DNA of 39,725 nt, from the NCBI GenBank assembly GCA_013140775.1, contig JABFSA010000161.1, positions 1-39,725 on the forward strand. The letters are read 5' to 3'. The stretch comes from Acidobacteriota bacterium. GTDB lineage: Bacteria; Acidobacteriota; Vicinamibacteria; Vicinamibacterales; UBA2999. The position numbers and the translations under genes were made by a program. The notes under the pieces are model-generated. The model was not told the origin of the DNA. It saw nothing but the letters and a program-made list of their open reading frames with translations, and did no database searches. Positions 25,780 through 32,358 of the stretch are shown in pieces (within the stretch, counting starts at the first letter, position 1; each line of letters begins with the position of its first letter).

Positions 25780-26637
25780 CTAGCTCGAGGCTGGATGTTT
25801 GGCGACCAGCGCCGCGTAGTCGGGGCAAGACTCATCGACGCAGTGATGGCTGACTGCGCATGGGTTGAAGGTGAAGTTGTAGCCGATCTTAGGGTCGCTG
25901 ACGTCGAAGGTCTCCGTGGGCGGGAGACTCGTAGTGTCAATGCTCGGCGCTACTCCTGTGAGTTCGAAACAAAACTCAGTCAGGTGAAATGGGGTGCTGG
26001 CGAGCGTATCGCTGTACATGACCCACCCCCAGATGTACAAGAACTGTTTCTTCTGAACGACCTGAAAGAAATCGTTCAACGGGACGTCCAGCATCTGCTC
26101 TCCGTAGCCGCGAGGCCCCAATATTGTGGGAGATGGGCTAGAAGTGTCTCCGTCGGGGAAGTCGAACCCTTCAGTCAATCGTTCGCTGCGCACCTGCAGG
26201 GTGGATCGGCCCCACACATTTGTCGCCGGTGTGTTTCCCGAGTTTTCCAGTCTCAAGTGAAAGCGCATTCCAGTAACGGCGCCCTTGTCGATCAGCTTAG
26301 AGCCGTTAATCTGTTGCGCAAGGTAAACGAACGGGCGCTGTGCCGCAACGTTGTTTCTGTTCGCCAGGTCGCTGATGTACGTGAGTTGAATCGTGTACCA
26401 CGTGATAACCGCCGTGAATATGGCGGTCCAAGCGGCGGATCTTCCATCGAACAGTATTCGATACAGTCCTATAAATGGCTTCATGAATGGTCCGTGCTCG
26501 TTGGTGGCGTGTTGGCTTTCTTGGTTGGATTCGGGAGTCTGCTGAACGCGCATCGCGGTTGGCGGTGGGTCGTCGCGGCGGTTCTTTTGCTTGGCGCTGG
26601 ATGGTATCTGTCGCGGGTGTTTTTTACGTTTACCCAT
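25780..26637 (-). CDS. Passenger gene of the IS: membrane-anchored protein of unknown function
   Basis: This 285-residue protein has a polar basic N-terminus (MGKRKKHPRQ), one clear transmembrane helix (AAWTAIFTAVITWYTIQLTY, about residues 67-86) and a beta-rich domain of about 190 residues with RPFVYLAQQI and FHLRLENSGNTPATNV. Proteins with this plan (one helix, then ENSGNTPA) are common as hypothetical proteins in mobile regions. No enzyme motif is visible. It may instead start at ATG 26484 (MKPFIGLYRIL). It is not needed for transposition as far as known, so it is probably cargo. Confidence 0.7.
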   Translation of the reverse strand: MGKRKKHPRQIPSSAKQKNRRDDPPPTAMRVQQTPESNQESQHATNEHGPFMKPFIGLYRILFDGRSAAWTAIFTAVITWYTIQLTYISDLANRNNVAAQRPFVYLAQQINGSKLIDKGAVTGMRFHLRLENSGNTPATNVWGRSTLQVRSERLTEGFDFPDGDTSSPSPTILGPRGYGEQMLDVPLNDFFQVVQKKQFLYIWGWVMYSDTLASTPFHLTEFCFELTGVAPSIDTTSLPPTETFDVSDPKIGYNFTFNPCAVSHHCVDESCPDYAALVAKHPASS

Positions 26638-26680
26638 GCTGGTGATACCCCCGGCCCTGTAGGGTTAGACTGGAGGAGTA

Positions 26681-26833
26681 ATGGCGCGTACGTCGAAGGA
26701 TTTCCAAGCCTTCACCTCGCTTGTGGATCGGTTGCTAACGGTTCCAAAGACCGAGATAGACCGCCGTATCCTCGCCCACAAAGCCGAGGCAGACAAGAAC
26801 CCAAACAAACGCGGCCCAAAGCGGAAAGCGTAG
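26681..26833 (+). CDS. Small basic IS-borne protein, 50 residues
   Basis: ATG 26681 has a strong ribosome site GGAGGAG at 26672-26678. The peptide starts MARTSKDFQAF and ends NPNKRGPKRKA; it has a helical middle (LVDRLLTVPKTEIDRRI) and a very basic tail. Similar short ORFs accompany IS1595-type transposases, though I know no function. It is divergent from the 285-codon gene with 43 bases between. It might bind DNA or the transposase; this is inference. Confidence 0.7.
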   Translation: MARTSKDFQAFTSLVDRLLTVPKTEIDRRILAHKAEADKNPNKRGPKRKA

Positions 26834-26877
26834 TTAACGCTTCCGCTTCCGGCCACGCCGAAGCTGTGCCGTCGCGC

Positions 26878-27840
26878 CTACGCTGGCGCTCCGGCGCTGA
26901 GTGGTCCGATGAGTTCCTGATACGTCAGGCGCTTCCCGACAATCCCCGTAATCGCCAACGAGAATCGCTGCGCATCCGTCAATTTGCGCTCGTTGAATCT
27001 GAACGCCTGTTCATCCAAGTAGCGGAACAGGTGGAAAGGTTCGACGCTGACGTACGTGCCCTTGAGCGCACGCTTGAGCAGGCTCCAGTAGTTCTCCAGC
27101 CCGTTCGTATGGACGTTCCCCTCGACGTACGCCTCAGCGTGGTCAACGACGTTGTGAACGTAGCCACGCGCACCCATGCGGTCATAGGAGCGAAGCGCGT
27201 CCGTGTGAAGCGTGGCACCGATCTCGACGTTGTCGGTCACGACGTCCTCAAGCTGGTGTTTGCGTCGGTTGCGAATGACCTCAGTGCGGACACGCGAGCC
27301 TTCGCCGTGGCGCTCCAGCAAACCCATGACGGCAACCTTGCCAGCCATCGAATTGGACTGCGAGATGCCGAGGCGCGTCCGCTTGCCCTTGTGCATGTTG
27401 CGAGCCTTGCCGCCGATGAACGTCTCATCGACTTCGACCTCACCGCCGAGCTTGCCGCCGTTGCGCTCGTCCTGCATGGCGAGACGGATACGCTGCAACA
27501 TGAACCACGCGGTTTTCTGCGTGACGCCAATCGACCGCGCAATCTCGTGGCTGCTGACGCCGTTCTTCATGTTGGCAATCATCCAGACCACGGGAAGCCA
27601 CTTGTCCAAGCCGAGCGCGGAGTCCTCGAAAATCGTTCCGGTCTTGAGTGTGAACTTCCGCTTCGGGTGCCGAGTCTTGCACTCCCAGCCGTTGCGGGAC
27701 GAATCGAAATAGACGGACTCGCTCCCGCATTGCGGGCAGGTCACACCGTTCGGCCAACGGCGAGCGACCAAGTATTCACGGCAATTGTCGGGGCTGGCGA
27801 AGTAACGGATGGCGTCAGTCAGCGTGCGCGGCGTCGTCAT
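26878..27840 (-). CDS. IS1595-family transposase (ISXO2-like)
   Basis: This 320-residue transposase has an N-terminal zinc ribbon (CPQCGS then ECKTRHPKRKFTLKTGTIF), a helix-turn-helix-like part (SSHEIARSIGVTQKTAWFML) and a DDE-like catalytic domain: Asp in VEVDETFIGG, Asp in HTDALRSYD, and the third residue in NGLENYWSLLKR, where the family has Asn or Glu. ATG 27840 is 49 bases from the right end of the element; an upstream extension would run across the inverted repeat. All motifs are intact, so the element could still be active. Confidence 0.95.
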   Translation of the reverse strand: MTTPRTLTDAIRYFASPDNCREYLVARRWPNGVTCPQCGSESVYFDSSRNGWECKTRHPKRKFTLKTGTIFEDSALGLDKWLPVVWMIANMKNGVSSHEIARSIGVTQKTAWFMLQRIRLAMQDERNGGKLGGEVEVDETFIGGKARNMHKGKRTRLGISQSNSMAGKVAVMGLLERHGEGSRVRTEVIRNRRKHQLEDVVTDNVEIGATLHTDALRSYDRMGARGYVHNVVDHAEAYVEGNVHTNGLENYWSLLKRALKGTYVSVEPFHLFRYLDEQAFRFNERKLTDAQRFSLAITGIVGKRLTYQELIGPLSAGAPA

Positions 27841-27889
27841 GAAAGGCAGTCTATATGAACAGCCTTCCCCCGTCAAGTATATTGTTGCC

Positions 27890-27903
27890 GCTAAAGCCGG
27901 ACC
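27890..27903. other. Right half of the split palindrome with target-site duplication
   Basis: GCTAAAGC (27890-27897) repeats the left duplication, followed by CGGACC. The IS therefore entered exactly at the apex of the hairpin, 13 bases past the stop of the ATP-grasp gene. Confidence 0.8.
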
Positions 27904-27916
27904 CCACGAACGAACT

Positions 27917-28936
27917 CTAGGCTCGTGCGACGGCAAGCTCGAGGAGCTCGCCGATCAGTTGCGTGTAGGTCCTGCCGGACTTGCGCGCGGCCATCGCGAA
28001 CTCTGCGCGAGAACTGAGCCACGGGTTGGGATTGACCTCGATCACGTGGACGCGGCCATCTGGCTGAAGGCGCATGTCAACGCGGCCGTAGTCTCTCAAC
28101 TCGAGTGCCTGGTACGCGGCAACCGCCGTCTGCTGAAGAAGCTGGACCGTCTCTTCCGGAAGATCGGTGGCGATGGCCGACTTGGTGTCGCGATAGGCCT
28201 TCGTCCCCTTCCCCCACTTCACTTCGGCAGCGGCAATACGCGGCGTACCTTCAGGCAGCTTGGAAAGGTCGAGTTCCACGACAGGAAGCGCTTCGGCGTT
28301 GTCGTTCCCCAGGACGCCGACGTACATCTCCCGTCCTTCGATGTACTCCTCTATCAGCACGGGAGAATCGAAGTTGGCGTGGAGCCAGTCCATGCGCTCC
28401 ATCAGCTCCCGAATCGAGTTGACGACCGCGCTGAATTCGATGCCGATGGACCCGTCCTCACGCGCGGGCTTCACGATGACGGGAAACTGAAGGTCGTGTG
28501 AAAAGTCCAGGCGCCCCCGATAGCTCTTGGCAAAGGTCGGCGTGTGAATGCCGTGAAACGCGAAGATCTTTTTCGCGACGGCCTTGTCCTGTGCGAGCAG
28601 GAGGCCGTTGGTCCCCGCGCCCGTGTACCTCTTCCCGATCAGTTCAAGGAACGCCGCAATCTTGAAATCCGCCGTGTCGTCGTCGGCAAACGACTCCACC
28701 AGGTTGAACACGAGGTCGCATTCGATCTTGGCGAGGGCGAACAGGCCCTTTTGTGAGCCGTCGAGCTCGTGCATCACCGGGTCGTGTCCCAGTTTGGTCA
28801 ATGCCTCGGCGACTTCTTCTTCAACTTCCTTTTTGTCGAGCGTGCGTGTAACGGGTGCCTTGTCGCCCGAAGACGACTCCTCCGCTTCGTCAACGAGCAT
28901 GCGATCGTAGAGAACGACGACCTTCAGCTTGCTCAT
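27917..28936 (-). CDS. ATP-grasp ligase, D-alanine-D-alanine ligase-like
   Basis: This 339-residue protein has an N-terminal pre-ATP-grasp domain (LKVVVLYDRMLVDE) and an ATP-grasp core with CDLVFNLVESFADD, FPVIVKPAREDGSIGIE, LIEEYIEGREMYVGVLG, RVDMRLQPDG and the metal-binding VIEVNPNPWL. It is close to Ddl but has VESFADD rather than the usual Ddl SPE-type loop, and an inserted acidic stretch near residue 20. It is the last gene of the sulfite-reduction operon and starts immediately after the sulfite reductase stop with no gap. Ddl for peptidoglycan is possible. A ligase joining an amino acid such as cysteine to another acid is a speculation from context. Confidence 0.75.
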   Translation of the reverse strand: MSKLKVVVLYDRMLVDEAEESSSGDKAPVTRTLDKKEVEEEVAEALTKLGHDPVMHELDGSQKGLFALAKIECDLVFNLVESFADDDTADFKIAAFLELIGKRYTGAGTNGLLLAQDKAVAKKIFAFHGIHTPTFAKSYRGRLDFSHDLQFPVIVKPAREDGSIGIEFSAVVNSIRELMERMDWLHANFDSPVLIEEYIEGREMYVGVLGNDNAEALPVVELDLSKLPEGTPRIAAAEVKWGKGTKAYRDTKSAIATDLPEETVQLLQQTAVAAYQALELRDYGRVDMRLQPDGRVHVIEVNPNPWLSSRAEFAMAARKSGRTYTQLIGELLELAVARA

Positions 28937-30766
28937 CTAGGACGCGCACTCCCCTTCCATGACCACGGTTTCGAAGGCCTGCGTCTCGCCCAGATCGATG
29001 AAGTCCTCGGTCCTGGGCTCGGTCGGCAGCATTTGCGCCAGATCCTTCAACGTTGCCGTCACGGTGTCGGCCGGAATGCGTCGGTAAAAGGCACCCAGCG
29101 ACTCCTTCGGCTCCCGGCCATCCTTATAGAGAGTCAGGAGCCGATCAAGTGCAGTCGTCATGCGGCGGACAGGCACCTTCGACACGACCCGGCCGAACTT
29201 CGCACCCTCATCGGTCGCCCCGCCACCGACGAGCACGAAATACTGCGGAAGCGCACGCGAACCCAGCTTGCGAACGCTGCCCTGAAAACCAATCGCAGCG
29301 ATGTGATGCTGACCGCACCCATTCGGGCATCCGCTGATCTTGATGTCGCCATCTTCGACGAGCGACACGAAGTCGGGACGGCTGTCGAGGTACTCCGTCA
29401 GCACCGTTCCCAACCCGCGCGACTGGGTGACCGCCAACTTGCAGCTCTCGGCGCCTGGGCAGCTCACGATGTCGCCGATGGTGTTTGCCCCGGCCGCTCC
29501 AAGCCCAGCGGCCTGCAGTCGTCGGTACAGCTCGGGCAGATCCGAAGCCTTGATCCACCGGAACAAGACGTTCTGTTCGACGGTGAGTCGAGCGGTGCCG
29601 TCACCATAGACTTCAGCGAGGTCCCCCAGCACGTGCATCTGCCCGGCGGTCATGTCTCCCAGGAGCAAGCGCACCGTGACGTGCACATAGCCGGGCTGGC
29701 GCTGCAGCCCGACGTTGCTCTGCATCCACTTGAGATAGTCGTCGGCGAAAGTCTGCAGCTTGACGCTCCCGGGCATCACGCCAGGGCCGTGCGGACTCAC
29801 GCTGGCCGCGGTGCGCGCCACTTCTTCGATAGACGGTGCAACCCGAGGCGCCCAGTCAGGTGCCTGTTCAACAGCCGACGCGGCCGCGGTCCCGTCGAAG
29901 TGCACGCCACCTTCAGCTTTGACCTCGGCAAGCGCTTCTTCGTACTTCTGGCGCCAGCCGTCCCACCCGAGCTCACGGATGAGGAACTTCATCCTGTTCC
30001 TCTGCCGATGCTTGTAGTCGCCAAAGCGGTGGTAGACGCGGATGATCGCGTCAGCGACCTCGAGCATCTTCTCGACGGGAAGGAACTCGTAAAGGAGGTA
30101 GCCCGACGTGGGCAGAATCGAGGTTCCACCCGCGATGGTCAACCTGAAACCACGCTTGCCGTCAACAATTCGCGCGTACCACCCGAGGTCGTGAATCGAC
30201 GCCAGTGCGTGGTCGTGAGGGCACCCCTCGAACGCGATCTTGAACTTTCTGGGAAGGACGCCGGCCAGCGGATGACCAAGGAAATACCGCGTCATTGCCT
30301 CCGCGTACGGGGTCACGTCGAACACTTCATCGTGGGCCACTCCGGCGTACGGGCAGGAAGTGATGTTGCGGACAGAGTTGCCACACGCCTCGCGAGTCGT
30401 CATGCCGACTGTCAGCAGATCGCGCATCGTGAGCTCAGCATCCTTGAGCAGCACGAAGTGATACTGGATGTTCTGTCGGGTCGTCACGTGACCAAAGCCC
30501 CGTGAATACTTTTCGGCGACGTCCCCGAGCGCGCGAAACTGGCTGCCGGTCACGATCCCCTGCGGGATCTTGATCCGCATCATCTGGACGTCGTCCTGTC
30601 GCTGCCCGTAGGTGCCGCGTAACAGACGGTATCGCCGCCATTCATCCGCGGCGATCTCGCCGTTTTCGTAGCGGCTCAGTGTCTCGACGAACTCGTCGAT
30701 GTCCCGCTCCTTCGCGAACGAGTCGCGTCCACGTCCGAGCGTTCCCACTTCATCCGTTACGGCCAT
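28937..30766 (-). CDS. Sirohaem-dependent sulfite reductase (ferredoxin type, NirA/Sir-like)
   Basis: This 609-residue protein has the two-fold repeat of assimilatory sulfite/nitrite reductases. The sirohaem-[4Fe-4S] site is CPGAESC (about 433-439) and CPNGC (about 478-482), and substrate Arg/Lys come from TTRQNIQYHF and similar segments. It would reduce sulfite to sulfide with ferredoxin electrons; nitrite reductase is the alternative. Sulfite is favoured because the operon leader is rich in Cys codons and because of the C-terminal ECAS, resembling the Cys-bearing ends in this family. Its ATG overlaps the sirohaem synthase stop by 17 bases, so the enzyme is made alongside its cofactor enzyme. 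Confidence 0.88.
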   Translation of the reverse strand: MAVTDEVGTLGRGRDSFAKERDIDEFVETLSRYENGEIAADEWRRYRLLRGTYGQRQDDVQMMRIKIPQGIVTGSQFRALGDVAEKYSRGFGHVTTRQNIQYHFVLLKDAELTMRDLLTVGMTTREACGNSVRNITSCPYAGVAHDEVFDVTPYAEAMTRYFLGHPLAGVLPRKFKIAFEGCPHDHALASIHDLGWYARIVDGKRGFRLTIAGGTSILPTSGYLLYEFLPVEKMLEVADAIIRVYHRFGDYKHRQRNRMKFLIRELGWDGWRQKYEEALAEVKAEGGVHFDGTAAASAVEQAPDWAPRVAPSIEEVARTAASVSPHGPGVMPGSVKLQTFADDYLKWMQSNVGLQRQPGYVHVTVRLLLGDMTAGQMHVLGDLAEVYGDGTARLTVEQNVLFRWIKASDLPELYRRLQAAGLGAAGANTIGDIVSCPGAESCKLAVTQSRGLGTVLTEYLDSRPDFVSLVEDGDIKISGCPNGCGQHHIAAIGFQGSVRKLGSRALPQYFVLVGGGATDEGAKFGRVVSKVPVRRMTTALDRLLTLYKDGREPKESLGAFYRRIPADTVTATLKDLAQMLPTEPRTEDFIDLGETQAFETVVMEGECAS

Positions 30767-32144
30767 AACTCACCTCATCACCGGACTGTACCGGCGTATT
30801 CACCGACATCGACTGACAGATCACGTCACGCAGACGAACGACCTCTCCAACCACCAGCACACCAGCCAGACCTTCAGGCGGCGCCGCCGCACCAAGCTGG
30901 GCAAGCGAACCCGTCCACGTCCAGGCATCCGGCGTGGACGCCGCGCAGACGATCGCCGCGGGCGTCTCGGCCGACCAGCCGTGAGCAATCAATCTCGACG
31001 CCAGGTCGGCTCGAGCGCCAATGCTCATCAGCATCACGATGGACAGGCTGTTCGGACGAACCGAGTCCAGCGCGTTGTCAACGGACGCCGTGGTGTGCCC
31101 GGCAAGCACCAGAAATCCGGACGCGATCCCGCGATGGGTCACGGGAATTCCCGCGAGCGCTGGCGCCGCAACGGCGGTCGTCACTCCAGGCACGACCTCA
31201 CACGCAATTCCGGCCATCGCCAGCGACAGCACCTCTTCACCGCCACGACCGAACACGAAGGGATCGCCACCCTTCAGCCGCACAACACGTTTGCCCTGCC
31301 TGGCGGCGCGGATCATGAGCCGGTTGATGGTGCCCTGCGGAACGCTGTCGCGACGAGCACGCTTGCCGACACAGAAGCATTGCGCGCGGGTCGTACGTCG
31401 CAGGGCGTCCACATTCACGAGCGCGTCATACAGCACGAGATCGGCGCTCTCGAGCAATCGAACGGCGCGCACGGTCCACAATGCTGGATCCCCTGGACCA
31501 GCGCCGACGAGGGCGACTCTTCCGGGACTCGGCACCCGGGGCTCGGGGCTCGAAAGATCGGGATTTGGGATTCGGGATTCGGGATTCGAGACGGCGCGTC
31601 CGTCGTACAGCCTGTTGAGCGTCTCGAGAAGCTGCGGCCGACGGGCTTCCATCGGCACGCCTTGCGCTTTCCATCGACGCCGGGCCTCGTCGGCAGCCAC
31701 GAGCCACTCGTCGAGTTCACCGGGCAGCCAGGCGTCGAGTGCTTCACGCAAGAGACCGGCGAGCGCCGGAGCACGGCCGTTGGTCGAAATCGCGACGGTC
31801 ACATCGTGACGCCGCACAACACCGCCGAGATACGCGGTTGCATGGGCAGGATCGTCAACGGCATTGACGAAGATCCGGCGCTCGTCAGCCGCCGCCAGCA
31901 CCTGCTTGTTGATCTCAGCCGGTGCGGCAGCCACAACCCACCACGCGCCATCGAGATCGGAAGCTTCGAAGTGCTTCTGGATCACGCGGACGGGGCGCTC
32001 CAGAACTTCCGGCCGTACCTCAGGCGCAATCACCGTGACGTCAGCGCCGGCCGTCAGCAGTGCGTCGAGCTTGCTCGCTGCCACGGGACCGCCGCCCACG
32101 ACGACGACGCGCCGGGACCGGAGGTTGAGGAAGGCTGGAAACAT
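30750..32144 (-). CDS. cysG: Sirohaem synthase CysG (precorrin-2 dehydrogenase plus uroporphyrinogen-III methyltransferase)
   Basis: This 464-residue fusion makes sirohaem precursor. Residues 1-170 are the Met8-like dehydrogenase/ferrochelatase (VVVVGGGPVAASKLDALL, FVNAVDDP). Residues about 215-460 are the methyltransferase (VALVGAGPGDPALWT, VRLKGGDPFVFGRGGEE, VVPGVTTAVAAPA). The linker between them contains SNPESRIPNPDLSSPEPRV, encoded by a seven-base tandem repeat, and is not domain sequence. ATG 32144 has AGGTAA close upstream and follows an attenuator terminator by eight bases. It leads the operon cysG-sulfite reductase-ATP-grasp. Confidence 0.93.
   Translation of the reverse strand: MFPAFLNLRSRRVVVVGGGPVAASKLDALLTAGADVTVIAPEVRPEVLERPVRVIQKHFEASDLDGAWWVVAAAPAEINKQVLAAADERRIFVNAVDDPAHATAYLGGVVRRHDVTVAISTNGRAPALAGLLREALDAWLPGELDEWLVAADEARRRWKAQGVPMEARRPQLLETLNRLYDGRAVSNPESRIPNPDLSSPEPRVPSPGRVALVGAGPGDPALWTVRAVRLLESADLVLYDALVNVDALRRTTRAQCFCVGKRARRDSVPQGTINRLMIRAARQGKRVVRLKGGDPFVFGRGGEEVLSLAMAGIACEVVPGVTTAVAAPALAGIPVTHRGIASGFLVLAGHTTASVDNALDSVRPNSLSIVMLMSIGARADLASRLIAHGWSAETPAAIVCAASTPDAWTWTGSLAQLGAAAPPEGLAGVLVVGEVVRLRDVICQSMSVNTPVQSGDEVSYGRNG
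31525..31591. repeat. Heptamer repeat inside cysG linker
   Basis: On the plus strand, units gggactc, ggggctc, ggggctc are followed by gggattt, gggattc, gggattc, gggattc. The frame is kept because the run encodes a Ser/Pro/Asn/Arg-rich linker between the two CysG domains. Confidence 0.8.
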
Positions 32145-32152
32145 CGTTACCT

Positions 32153-32190
32153 GGAAAAGAAAAAGCCCGGGAATGTTGGTCCCGGGCTTT
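32153..32190 (-). terminator. Attenuator-type intrinsic terminator before cysG
   Basis: A perfect 11-bp stem AAAGCCCGGGA/TCCCGGGCTTT (positions 32190-32180 pairing with 32172-32162 on the minus strand) with a 7-base loop is followed by a T-rich tract ending at 32153. It lies 26 bases after the stop of a Cys-rich leader ORF and 8 bases before cysG. The left arm (CGGGACC at 32184-32178) can instead pair with GGTCCCG at 32256-32250 inside the leader. Confidence 0.88.
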
Positions 32191-32216
32191 CGATCGTCGT
32201 CGCGTTGCTGGGTCTG

Positions 32217-32306
32217 TTATGCGCTACCCACGCTGCGGACCGAGAGCGGCGGGACCGAGGCCCCCGAACAACAACACGCGCACGGCCAACAGCGGCTAAA
32301 CAACAC
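32217..32306 (-). CDS. Cysteine-rich leader peptide of the sulfite-reduction operon
   Basis: GTG 32306 opens a 29-codon frame ending TAA at 32217. It begins with a Leu-Phe-Ser-Arg run and then CWPCACCC: five Cys in codons 6-13, four of them TGT, a likely minor codon in this GC-rich genome. The rest is SGASVPPLSVRSVGSA. There is no ribosome site, but the promoter places transcription start three to five bases before the GTG, so it would be read as a (near-)leaderless ORF. Known parallels are the poly-Cys leaderless ORFs of mycobacteria, which attenuate cysteine genes. If Cys-tRNA is short, the ribosome should stall on the Cys run and favour the antiterminator. The expression itself is not proven. 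Confidence 0.75.
   Translation of the reverse strand: MLFSRCWPCACCCSGASVPPLSVRSVGSA
32250..32256 (-). promoter_or_regulatory. Antiterminator arm candidate in the leader
   Basis: GGTCCCG here is complementary over 7 bases to CGGGACC (32184-32178), the 5' arm of the terminator. It lies about 11 bases past the last Cys codon, so a ribosome paused earlier in the Cys run would leave it free to pair. A competing weak stem CGGG/CCCG forms within 32250-32266. Confidence 0.5.
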
Positions 32307-32315
32307 AGTGTCGCG

Positions 32316-32344
32316 ATCTTATCGCCCGGCCAGCCGCAGGTCAA
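32316..32344 (-). promoter_or_regulatory. Promoter of the cysG operon
   Basis: TTGACC (32344-32339), exactly 17 bases, then TAAGAT (32321-32316) make a strong sigma-70-type promoter. It begins 15 bases after the thrC stop, so the sulfite genes have their own promoter behind the threonine operon. The start codon of the leader ORF lies 9 bases beyond the -10. Confidence 0.75.
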
Positions 32345-32358
32345 ACGCACTCAGGCTC

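Larger units (their letters stand above)
25682..27889. mobile_element. IS1595-type insertion sequence, intact, with passenger ORFs
   Basis: The 2208-bp element is bounded by imperfect terminal inverted repeats of 25 bp (25682-25706 and 27865-27889, 21 of 25 matching) and by a perfect 8-bp duplication GCTAAAGC on both sides. An 8-bp duplication is the known habit of the IS1595 family. It carries the transposase on the minus strand, a 50-codon ORF on the plus strand and a 285-codon ORF on the minus strand. Perfect duplications and complete frames suggest a recent insertion. Base composition of the 285-codon gene is visibly more AT-rich than the host genes around it. Confidence 0.9.

Noticed and set aside
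25720..27858. Long open frame on the plus strand across the IS
   Set aside because: It is antisense to the transposase and the 285-codon gene, reads as Arg/Val-rich nonsense and crosses the real 50-codon ORF.
25668..27903. Longer terminal inverted repeats of 39 bp for the IS
   Set aside because: The outer 14 bases match only because the target site is palindromic; the 8-bp direct duplication places the true ends at 25682 and 27889.
28769..30505. Long plus-strand open frame opposite sulfite reductase
   Set aside because: High GC leaves antisense frames open; the minus-strand frame has all sulfite reductase motifs.
32147..32350. Alternative 67-codon minus-strand frame over the cysG leader
   Set aside because: It would start upstream of the predicted promoter -10, run through the terminator stem and end in FFFSR; the Cys-run frame fits promoter, stop and terminator much better.
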